A stretch of 64,000 nt of DNA from Dipteronia dyeriana. Taxonomy: Eukaryota > Streptophyta > Magnoliopsida > Sapindales > Sapindaceae. Location of the stretch: positions 81,771,819 through 81,835,818 of the forward strand of contig CM065295.1 of NCBI GenBank assembly GCA_032871835.1, in the 5' to 3' direction. Position numbers and translations under genes: made by a program. The notes below the pieces were generated by a model. It had not been told where the DNA came from. It worked only from the letters and a program-made list of their open reading frames with translations, and made no database searches. This document shows, piece by piece, positions 35,925-45,777 of this stretch (positions within the stretch are counted from its first letter, which is position 1; each line of letters opens with the position of its first letter).

Positions 35925-38604
35925 TAGAGGTGTCCACGGTTCGGTTAAACCGTTCGAAACCGAACCGAAACCGACCTCTGGAAACCTAAACCGAAACCGT
36001 AACCGAAACCGTCGGTTACAAAACCGGTTGGAAACCGGATCCGGCGGTTCGGTTACGGTTATGGGATATGAAAAACCGACCAAAAACCGCCGGTTAAACC
36101 GACGGTTAAACAGTCGGAATAACCTGCCGTTTAACCGGCGGTTTCGAAATTAAAAAAAAACACAAATTGAAATCATTTTTTTTCCAATATCAAGGTCGCG
36201 TTTCCGTATGTGCTGACATATGGACCGATAATTTTGGTAGGCACCATTACATGGGTGTGACATGTCATTATATTGATAATAATTGGAACATGCAAAAAAG
36301 AATTATTGCATTTCGTGTTTTCGATGAGTCACATACAGCTTATAATATTTTTCGACACCTTAAAATTATTTTTGAAGAGTTTCATATCCAAAACAAAATT
36401 TTTGCAATTGGTTTTGATAATGCGACGAGCAATACCGCATCTATTCCTATGTTAAAGGAATTATGCAATCCCTATTTTGGGGGTAAATTATTTCATCAAC
36501 GATGTGCATGTCATGTTTTAAATTTGTGTGTTCAAGCTGGATTACAAATTATTTCTGTTTATATTAGACCAATTAGAGATAGTATTAATTATATCTAGAC
36601 GCATAACAAAATCCCAAAACAATGGTTGAAATTTTGTTCTCAAAATAATAGGCGTCCCATAAAATTTTCTCGAGATATTAGTACTCGTTGGAATTCTACT
36701 TATAAGTTGTTTAATGAAAGTGTTGAATATAAGGAAATATTAGTTTCTTTTATTACTTATAACGTTCCTTCAATTTCGCTTCAATTGAAGCATTGGGATG
36801 TATATATAAAAATTCTTGAATTGTTACGTGTTTTTAATGATGCTAGCAAACCAATGCTTTATCTGGTATTTACTATCCCACTACTCATTTATTTATTGTT
36901 CAAAGTGTTAATATTGCTGGTGCATTCAGTGACTGTGAATTAGATGTTCAATTGAGTCAATGTGTTGCTGCAATGAAAAAAAAAAATGGATACAGTATTA
37001 TAAGGATATTCCAAATATTTATTTGCTTGCATCTTGTTTTGATCCTCGCTTTAAATTAGAATATTTGCAAGATTATTTAACTCATTACTACAATAGTTTA
37101 GGAATAGAAACTGATGTTCTTAGTTGTTGTAATTCCGTTAAGACTTTACTATATGAATTATATGATGAATATCTTAAAATATATGGTCCGTCTTTGAAGA
37201 TATCGGTTTCACAACCCCAACCCACATCTGATGGTACTACTAGTTCCTCACAATTTAAATTAAAGGGTTTAGGGGATCGATTGTTTTCCCAAAGAGCCAA
37301 AAAGTTACGAGCATCTTCTTCATCCTCTAACACACAATCTGAGCTTGACCGATTTTTAGAAGCCAATCATGTATTTTTAGAAGATAAATTTAGTATCCAA
37401 GGTTGGTGGAAGGATTATGAACAAGAATATCCAATTTTGGCTATTATTGCCAAACAAATTCTTGGAACACCGGTTTCTACCGTTGCTGTGGAACAAGAAT
37501 TTAGTGCAGGTGGAAATATTTTGGATCCAAGACGGTCGGTTCTGTGTCCACAATCACTTGAAGCCCAAGCATGTGTTGATGATTGGACAAAGGCGAAATT
37601 TAGACAACAAGAACTCGAGCCAGAAATAGTGAATGATTTTTTCGAAGATGATCAAACCACGGGAACAGAAGGCAGCGAATAGATTCTGTTCAAATCTTCC
37701 AACCACTAACACCGACTATCCCACTATAGGTAAAAGAACTACGTGGCCTTTGATTCCTCTACATTGACGGAGGATACGTAGACAACTTAATTGTGGTCAA
37801 CATTAAGTGCAAGGCTATTTTTTTCTTTTTTCAATGTGTTATTTGAACTTTGTTAGATTTTATATTCAATTAAGGCTAACTTCTAATTTTTTTATATAAA
37901 ATTTAGATGCAATTGTAAATTTTTACTTATTAATTAATGTCAATTTCTTTTATTTTTACACATTCATTGTTAAATAGTTCAACGGTTCAATTGTATATTT
38001 AAATAATTGTATTTCATATTTTATGTGAATATTTAAAATATAGACATTGTAAATGAAATTTGATTACAAATAAAAATGTTTGGCCATTTTTTAAATTTTA
38101 AGTTTATCAATTTGTAATTTTGTATTAGTAATTAGACTATCAGTTGTATATACTTGTATAGTTCCATTAAAAACAAAATCACATTTGTGTGTATATTAAA
38201 GTACAAATATTAGTTGTATAGTTTCATTTTAAAAAAACATATGTATATAAAATAATGTATATAAAATAATATATATATTAATTTTTGTAAATAATAATAA
38301 AAAAAAAAACCGAACGAACCGAAACCGAACCGAACCGTTCGGTTTCACAAACCGAAACCGAAACCGAACCGAACCGAACCGAACCGAACCGAACAGAACC
38401 GTTCGGTTTCGAAAAACTGAAACCGAAACCGAAACCGAATAGAAAACCGCTGGTTTCGAAACCGTCCAAAACCGTCCGAAACCGTCCAAAACCGTCCAAT
38501 TCCGATTACGGTTACGGTTACGGTTACGGTTCAGCCTTTCCACAGAATCGAAACCGACTGTTTAAAACCGAAACCGAACCGAAACCGAACCGTGGACACC
38601 ATTA
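35925..38604 (+). mobile_element. hAT element with intact ends and perfect 8-bp target duplication
   Basis: 2680 bp. Left end TAGAGGTGTCCACGGTTCGG; right end (minus strand) TAATGGTGTCCACGGTTCGG. It is flanked by CATGGAGT at 35917-35924 and 38605-38612, identical. Subterminal regions (35925-36140 and 38300-38604) are filled with CCGAAC/GGTTTCGG-type repeats, as in Ac/Tam3-like plant hATs. The transposase inside is truncated and broken. The right end lies about 90 bases upstream of the TATA box of the DUF7356-type gene. Confidence 0.93.
36167..37682 (+). pseudogene. hAT transposase, N-terminus missing
   Basis: Reading starts in the middle of the catalytic region (VSVCADIWTDNFGRHHYMGV), so the BED zinc finger and N-terminal third are absent. 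Visible next: AIGFDNATSNTASIPML, LFHQRCACHVLNLCVQAGL, then TAG at 36596-36598. RDISTRWNSTYKLF follows, with a frame change near 36865 and a second in the A-run near 36977. The last piece is long and open (36960-37682), with YLLASCFDPRFKLEYL and the dimerisation region ILGTPVSTVAVEQEFSAGGN. Catalytic function is not expected, though the ends could be mobilised by a related transposase. Confidence 0.88.
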
Positions 38605-38694
38605 CATGGAGTCCTTTTCGTTTACTTGGTATTAGTACAACAACCGCACACCAAGAAGTTTTTTGTCCACGGTCAACTTCTTCTCTGTCTCTGC

Positions 38695-38702
38695 TATAAA
38701 AA
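38695..38702 (+). promoter_or_regulatory. TATA box of the DUF7356-type gene
   Basis: CTATAAAAAA, about 300 bases before the start codon. The implied leader likely contains a small 5' UTR intron at 38846-38940: donor TTCAG/GTCAGT, and an acceptor TTTTTACTCCAG after a T-rich tract. Confidence 0.55.
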
Positions 38703-39001
38703 ACCTAAAAATAAAAAACAAAAGTAAAAACACTTCCAGTTTTTAGTGAGAGCTCCACGACTTTGATGAGAAGCAGAGCCTATACTGTGATGCGTACAAG
38801 CAAGATCACGAGAAACTCACGAGCAATAGAGTTCTCGTATTTCAGGTCAGTTGATATTCTCGTTCCATCTCTCACAATGTAGTTGTATGTTTCAACAATC
38901 TTGTATGATGTTCAAATTTTTTATTTTATTTTTACTCCAGTTTTGTGAAAACCAGGTACATCTTGTAGTATATTGAAGTGGGGTTGTTTCAAAAAACAAA
39001 A

Positions 39002-41749
39002 ATGGAAACAAGTTACATGTTGTTGTCGGTGTTTTTCTTCCTCGTACTGCTTGTTAATGATTGCTCTGCTGCTGATTTTAAGGTAATTTTGAACTAAATA
39101 AAGAAACCTTTTTTTTTTATCTGAATCAAATCAAGATAGTTTTCTGATTAGTTATAGACTTTTGTAATTTCATTATAGGAAAATGTGGTTAGAGTTGCAG
39201 ATTCTAGATTGGATCCGAATTCGAGTGGCACAAGTAGTTCAAATGGTAAATTGGGTGGGTCTGACTTGGTTTCTAGTTCTAGTGGTGAGGGTGTTGTTTA
39301 TGTTGAGAAGATTTCAATTAAGGACAATTCGAGTAATAACGAATCTGGTTCGAAAGGATCCAACGATGAGCAAAAGAGTAGTGATGATTCGAACAAGGAA
39401 GTGAAAACTAAGGAGGGGATCCCCAAGAAGGAACATTCAAGTGATGAAGTGAAATCTAAGGATGTGCATAAAGAGAGTGGCAATGTAGAAGATTTGGACC
39501 CATCAAGGAAGGAGGGAACCCAGATTGAAGAATGTGATTCGTCTAATAAGTGCATGGACAAGGACGAAAAGTTCGTTGCTTGTTTGAGAGTTCCAGGGAA
39601 TGGTATGTATTGATAATTGCTTCCTTTAAATGGGATATTTCTTTTAAGCATTTTGTGTCTATTTTAGGTGTTTTCCTTGTTTTGTTCATATATGTCTAAG
39701 AGCAATATAAGTTTTTGCTTGTAAAGGCATTGTACGTCTTTAAAGAACATCTGGAGCTGGCGAGATCTTCGTGATTAAGATTCGAAACTGCAGAATATGA
39801 TTTATGGAAAATTTTCATTCTCATGATAAAAGTAGATACAATTTCATAAAATTGGTTATAACTCTGAAACCATACAATGAATGACTAGTTGACAATGGTG
39901 TTGTACTTGTTAGGTAGATAGCTGTTTGATGTATTGTTCATCTTATCAAATTCTGTTGACATTATACTCATAACTGTGCACAGTATTCTTATAAAACTGA
40001 AAAGTATGAAATGTATATGAAATTTTTGATGCTATATACTTTTATGTTTCCATTTTTATGTTTGGTATTGCATCGAAAACTCTAGATCTTAATTTTGTTT
40101 TGGATTTTCCAGATTCTCCAGATTTGTCACTCTTAATTCTGAATAAAGCTAAAGGCTCTCTCACTGTCAGAATTTCTGCTCCTGATTATGTTTGGCTTGA
40201 GAAAACGAAAGTTCAACTCCCTGAGAAAGATGGAAAAACGGTACTGGTAAACAACACCTTGCTGTTATTTATAAGCATCTCAGAGAACTTTTTTGTACTC
40301 CATACTGTCATCATAAAACGGCGAATTGATTTGATATTTAATTATTTTTTCAAACTTTCTACTTTCTCAGTCAACTTTAATAGCCCTTTAGTATAGGAAA
40401 AGAATAGTGTGTTAGAATCTAACGTGTGATATGTATGCACTTGAATTTGATTAGAACATACTGGGACTTCTAATTATGTTGGTAATGAGGAGTAGATGTT
40501 GTTACCCAATGTAATATGTGCCGAAGGGCATCAAATTGGATTTTTTTTTTTGGATGATTTTGGATATAAAACAGCAACATCATTTTAGTGTGACAAAGAC
40601 GAGATTCTTGTCTTTTGTACCAAACGTAAGGAGTATCCATCTTTAAAAGCAACTCTTCCCTTGTTATTAGTTTGAGTTTCTTTGGACTGCAGAATTCAGT
40701 TGGAAATGGTGCTATTTTACCCAGTGAACAATATACCATGATGCTATGGTGTTCGAGGTGTCTTTGGTTCCTGTCCGTGTAAGAAGAGTGTTCATTCTTG
40801 TATAAGTCTAGGTGCAATATACCGATATCTGATTAGGATTGACAAATATGGTTTTGCAATATCAATTCTTGTTCGATTTCTAGAAATAAAGACTCTGCTA
40901 TCGCGAATCATTCAGCCTAGACACCAATGCTGATGTCAAGTCACTGTTAGTATCTCCTCAACCAACAAACCTTAATGATCACTAACAATTCCATGATAAG
41001 TCACTGATGCCTTAATAAGCATCAGTATTGATCCTTGAAATTTCAGATAGGAGAAGCTTCAGTGCTCTGCAGAAACGCCAATGATGTGGCTGAAAAATCC
41101 GTGACCATATTCTTGTGTGAGGAGTTTTCCCGAAAAACATTCAATATGTCATTATCATATAGTGCCCAGATATATTTGATGCTTATTATGCTTTGATGAG
41201 CATCTCATGCGTAAGTGTTGTTACTTCGTTTTCTATCTCGACAATGGATTTTGACATGATGTTTGAATTATGCAGCTGAAGGTTACTGTCAAAAACAATA
41301 GAGGAACCGGCAATTTGATCATTTTAAAAGCCGGAACTGGAAAATGCAGCCTTGATTTCAAGGATTTAATTGGGCAGAATGCTGGAAAAGAGTCTAATAA
41401 CTCTCTCCAGCCCGCATATTTCAACTTCTTATCACAGAAGCCTATCATTGCATTTGCCTCCTTTGCTGCACTACTCGTAGTGGCATCAGTTTGCATGTGT
41501 ATCATCACCTTTCGGCGTAGGCAACTTTCAGACAGTCCATCAAAATATCAAAGGCTAGACATGGAGCTGCCAGTTCCTAACGCAGGAAAATCAGATCCGA
41601 ATACCAACAACGATGGATGGGATAACAGTTGGACCGATGATTGGGACGATGAGGAGGCTCACATGACACCCACATTGCCTGTTACTCCAAGCCTCTCGTC
41701 CAAAGGCCTTGCTCCACGGCGATTGAACAAAGAAGGATGGAAGGATTAG
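39002..41749 (+). CDS. single-pass membrane protein, DUF7356 type
   Basis: Plant-specific protein of unknown function. Four exons: 39002-39082, 39179-39602, 40113-40240 and 41276-41749, phases consistent, 368 residues. Residues 1-23 form a signal peptide (METSYMLLSVFFFLVLLVND, then Cys-Ser-Ala). Residues 28-165 are Ser/Asp/Lys-rich and probably disordered, closing with a Cys-containing KFVACLRVPGN. The extracellular domain (about 168-240) has SPDLSLLILNKAKGSLTVRI and LIILKAGTGKCSLDFKDLI. A membrane segment (about 268-290, IIAFASFAALLVVASVCMCI) is followed by RRR and an acidic tail WTDDWDDEE, then TPSLSSKGLAPRRLNKEGWKD. That C-terminus is what I remember as diagnostic of the family. A possible extra exon near 41047-41166 is open in frame but does not fit the domain. 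A hAT element ends about 90 bases upstream of the TATA box. Confidence 0.85.
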
Positions 41750-42176
41750 TCGACTTCGGTATGACATAAAACTTTCGAAATGATTGCGGAAATAGTCTGA
41801 ACACGATTGATACAACTTCATTTAGATCAGGGATTCAGTTTCCTGTATGATAGATATAATTTCTGTGATTGAATTTTTGAAACAAGTCAACCCTGCTAAA
41901 GAAAGAGCAGCTATCTATGCTTTCTATGTAACATTTTTTTAGATGAATCTATACATGCGGTTTATTGAGGCAGCATTTTTATTTTTATTTATATTTTTTT
42001 CCTAGTAATTTGTGCTTCTTGGTCATGGTTACAATGAAGTAAATTTCTTTTTCCCCAAAAAAAAAAGTTTGGAGATTGTGTAATGCTCACTCTGGAACTC
42101 TTCATTCTTAGATTCCTATCAATAATGATCCATTGCGTAATTCTAGAAGTGATGACTACAAAATATGAAATTTTAG
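41750..42176. other. 3' UTR and downstream flank of the DUF7356-type gene
   Basis: Follows the stop codon; T-rich runs and an A-run near 42057-42066. No further gene before the MITE cluster begins. Confidence 0.5.
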
Positions 42177-42343
42177 GGGGCGTTCGGTGTTGTTTTTAAA
42201 AACTGTTTTTCCGTTTTTCAAGGTTGAAAAATAAAGAGAACTTGACCGGTAAAGTTTTGTTAAAAAAGTATCAGAAAATATTGAAATCAGTTTTTTCAAT
42301 TTAATGCTATAAACGGTAACTTTACCAAAAACAACAAATATTT
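42177..42343. mobile_element. Tourist-like MITE remnant
   Basis: TTA is followed by GGGGGCGTTCGGTGTTGTTT. At the other end CCAAAAACAACA matches the inner part of the expected inverted repeat, but the terminal bases are replaced by the next element. TTA plus a GG-starting end suggests PIF/Harbinger. Confidence 0.4.
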
Positions 42344-42854
42344 GGGCTCGTATCGTAAACGTTTTTCAGTTATTGTTTTTCGAAAATAACGAAAAACAAT
42401 AACTGAAAAATAAAAACAGTGTTTTTGGTTTAAGTTTCGAATTCTGAAAACGCGTCTAGTAGTATATGCTGAAAGCTGTATTTTAAAAATGAAAACGGAA
42501 AAAACGCGTCTGGTAGGATAACTAAAAACAATCAAAAATTGAAATATCAATTTTGACATTTTGTTTAATATTATTACAACTATAAACAAATTGATTACAT
42601 AATTAACCAATATAATTTTTGTATTGTAATTTTTAAATTAAACAAAAGTAACACATCAAAAAATAATTCAAAAAACATATTAAAAAAATGAATTAATCAA
42701 AACTAAACTATTAAATTATAAATAAATAATTACAATAGATATATATATATATTATATAATATATACATATATTATAATTTATATTATATTATATTTTTAT
42801 ATGTAATAATACATAATATATTACGTTATATCCTATATAAATATATAATATTTG

Positions 42855-42921
<67 letters not shown>

Positions 42922-43189
42922 CATAATATATATAGTATTAATATATATATATATATATATTACTACATATATATTATAGAATATTAATATACTATTTATG
43001 TAAATATTCTATTATATAATATTTATATATAGTAATATTATATATATATATATATTCTGCGTTTGTTTTTGTCCTAGACATATCAAATGAATAACAGTAC
43101 AGTTAATAGTTTAAAAAAAATGATTTTTTTAATATAAAAAAAGTGAAAAACAAAAACAAAAAACAAGTATTTTGTATTTTTCAAATCTT
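42344..43189 (+). mobile_element. Tourist-like (TA)n-core element, copy A, 3' truncated
   Basis: Starts GGGCTCGTATCGTAAACG, then CGTTTTTCAGTTATTG and ACGCGTCTGGTAGGATAAC. The conserved block follows (ATATCAATTTTGACATTTTG; ATTAACCAATATAATTTTTG). A long TA-rich core lies at 42730-43060, then the start of the right-hand domain (GTCCTAGACATATCAAATGAA). It ends inside that domain, where copy B begins. No coding sequence. Confidence 0.7.
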
Positions 43190-43738
43190 TCATGGCGCGT
43201 CTTGTAAGCGTTTTTTAATTGCTGTTTGAAAATAAAAATAAAAATGAAAACAGTGTTTTTGTTTTCAGTTTTGAATTCTGAAAACGCGTTTGGTAGCATA
43301 TGCTTAAAGCTGTATTTTGAAAATGAAAACGAAGAAAACACGTCTGGTAGGTTAACTGAAAACTATCAAAAATTGAAATATCAATTTTGACATTTTGTTT
43401 AATATTATTACAGCTATAAACAAATTGATTACATAATTAACCAATATAATTTCTGTATTGTAATTTTAAAATTAAACAAAAGTAACACATCAAAAATTAA
43501 TTCAAAAAAACATATCAAAAAAATGAATTAATCTAAACTAAACTCTTAAATTATAAATAAATAATTACAATATATATATATATATATTATAATAAAAATA
43601 TAACTGTATATATTATAATAATATATATGCATATTATAAAATATATAAAAAATATTATTACATATATTATAATTTATATTATATTATTTTATATATTAAA
43701 TATTTTTTATTATTACTATATTATATTATATTTTTATA

Positions 43739-45777
43739 TATAGAGCTCCACTACCATCTCACAGAAAGGACCACAGCCATGTTTTCCCCACAGACGGCCT
43801 TCCAACGGCCTTAACATGGTACTTTGATGGCCAGATACTGTCAGAGATGGATGGATCTCAAAAGCCAAACCAGTCAGTACGGGGCTTTGTTAAACCTGAG
43901 TTCATCCTAGCCAACAACATTCTGGTTCTGGATGTGTCCAGGGTGTCCAGCCGATATACTAAACCAGTATACAAAATCTGTTCTGATATGCAGGCAAGCA
44001 TAGAGCATACTAGGATCTTGAAGAATCATAGTTTCAGACATAGAACCGTCTGAAGATCAGGAGAGGAAAACTATTTAGAAAGCCATTAAACACAAATACA
44101 CAAGCTTTATTGATTTTCTGATAATCTTTTTACAGAGAGGATCGGTTCCTTATATAGGGAAATGAGACCTCCTCTGACTGGCAAGCATATCTTACAAGAG
44201 ATAAGGCTCAAGGCGATGGCCGACACAAACAAGATAAACACGACAAAGCAAAAAGAAAACAGGAAACTGGTCGGACAGCTGGAGGATACAATAATAATAA
44301 TAAAGCAGAGGCGGGCGGAGCAGTCACGGACTGCTTAAATTACAAGTGGAGTGATATTCGTCATCCGAGTCGAGAGCCCCACAGATGGAACAGGGCCACG
44401 TGTCAGCCTGGTCTTGGGAGTCCTGAAGGAAAGAATTCAAGAGAGGATGCAAACTTCTCGTGGGGTCTCTTGGGATGTCAGGAAGGATAAAGAGTACATC
44501 CGTATTGTCATTGTTGACGTCACAAAGGAAATTAAGAAGGGGTATCTGGATACTGGTATGAAACAACAGTTCGTAGTCATACGATGTATCCCACTCGTAG
44601 GAGATGTTAGGGGTCCAAAGAATCTGAGTATGTGGGCTATACCTGTAGGGCCTGTTAAAGATCCAAATACAGCAGACTTTGGAGGCCTGTTCAGGGTCCA
44701 TTTTCCGAAGATGGTATAGGCCCATGAGACTGGTAAGTTCGGTCTGCCAAACCGATAGGGGCTTGAACCATTGAAGAAAAGTTTGGAGGTTGACCGAGGT
44801 TGGGCTCTGGACGAAGCCATACAGTGACTGGAGAGGGAAAACCATGGCATGGTGATGGAGAACCGATAAGCACCACATGAACCATAACACCTGGTCTGAA
44901 TAGTAGTAGAACGGAGGTGATATAAAAGGGTCGAGAAAAGGTTTACTGGGGTTGGCTAACTGGTGGTGGCAGCCTTGACTGTTGATCTGAGAGAGATATC
45001 TAGGAAGATATAATCTTGCAAAATTTTGAATTTGTTGGATAGTGGGGAGATGGCCTGGTGTGGAGGCGGACATGAACTCTGGTGGGAACATAGGTGGCAG
45101 TGGGGGAGAAGGTGAAGCAGTAGATGATGAGGCCTGGGAAGACATCATGTAAATCAAGGGGACAAGACCGGTACGAGAGAGAAGGGTAACAAGGTGAGGT
45201 CGTGAGAGCATATCTGGGATAATGTTATGGTGGCCTTTTATGTGTTTGACTGAAAAGTCGTATCTGGAGAACCAATCTTTAAGTCTTAGGAGCTGGGGAT
45301 TTGGAGGGAGCTTGTTGCGGAACTCAAGCACCTTGGGGAAGGATGAGTTGTCCATTTCAATGGTAAATTTGGTGGTTTTGAGGTGGAAGTCAAACTTGGA
45401 GATTCCATTTTTTACAGCAAGGATCTCCTTGTAGATGGTGTGATAGTGTTTCTGGGCTTCTTTGAATTGACCCCTGGCGTGGCCACAGTAATGACGCTTT
45501 CTTTGGGTTTCTTCGATGAGGATGGCCCCCCAGAAGTGGTCACTGGCGTCTGTTTACAGAATGAGGTTCCCTAATGAAGGAATATGCAAGGGTGAAGGCT
45601 TCTGTGCAACGCTTTTAAGGTGGGATATTGCCTTGGTGTGGAGGGTGGTCCATTGTGGAGGATCCTTCTTGAGAAGCTTGGATAAGCAGGAGGTGTAGCG
45701 ACTGGCTTGTGGAATGAAGTCTCTGATGTAGTTGACAATGCCAAGAAACTGTTGGAGTTGTTTCTGTGAGAGGTTGG
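43739..45777 (-). pseudogene. endogenous pararetrovirus fragment, copy 1 (Caulimoviridae, probably florendovirus-like)
   Basis: Reads on the minus strand from within the RT/RNase H polyprotein to the viral non-coding region. It starts at the RT-connection region (QKQLQQFLGIINYIRDF) and passes RNase H. The longest open stretch is 45355-44324 (343 codons, from the RNase H end through KHIKGHHNIIPDMLSRP to a C-terminal CSICG...HSTC zinc-like motif). Non-coding sequence follows with a TATA box and AATAAA. The 5' two-thirds of a viral genome (movement, coat, protease) is absent. It is almost identical to copy 2 in inverted orientation. Assignment to the family rests on the RT/RNase H and the promoter layout; the genus is inferred. 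It is a fossil, not a complete virus. Confidence 0.82.
44151..44158 (-). promoter_or_regulatory. viral TATA box, copy 1
   Basis: CCCTATATAAG on the minus strand, with AATAAA (44106-44111, minus) about 45 bases downstream, as in copy 2. TATA followed closely by a poly(A) signal is typical of a pararetroviral terminally redundant region. Confidence 0.6.

Noticed and set aside
38229..38543. Minus-strand frames rich in Asn-Arg and Phe-Gly
   Set aside because: They are read from the CCGAAC subterminal repeats of the hAT element.
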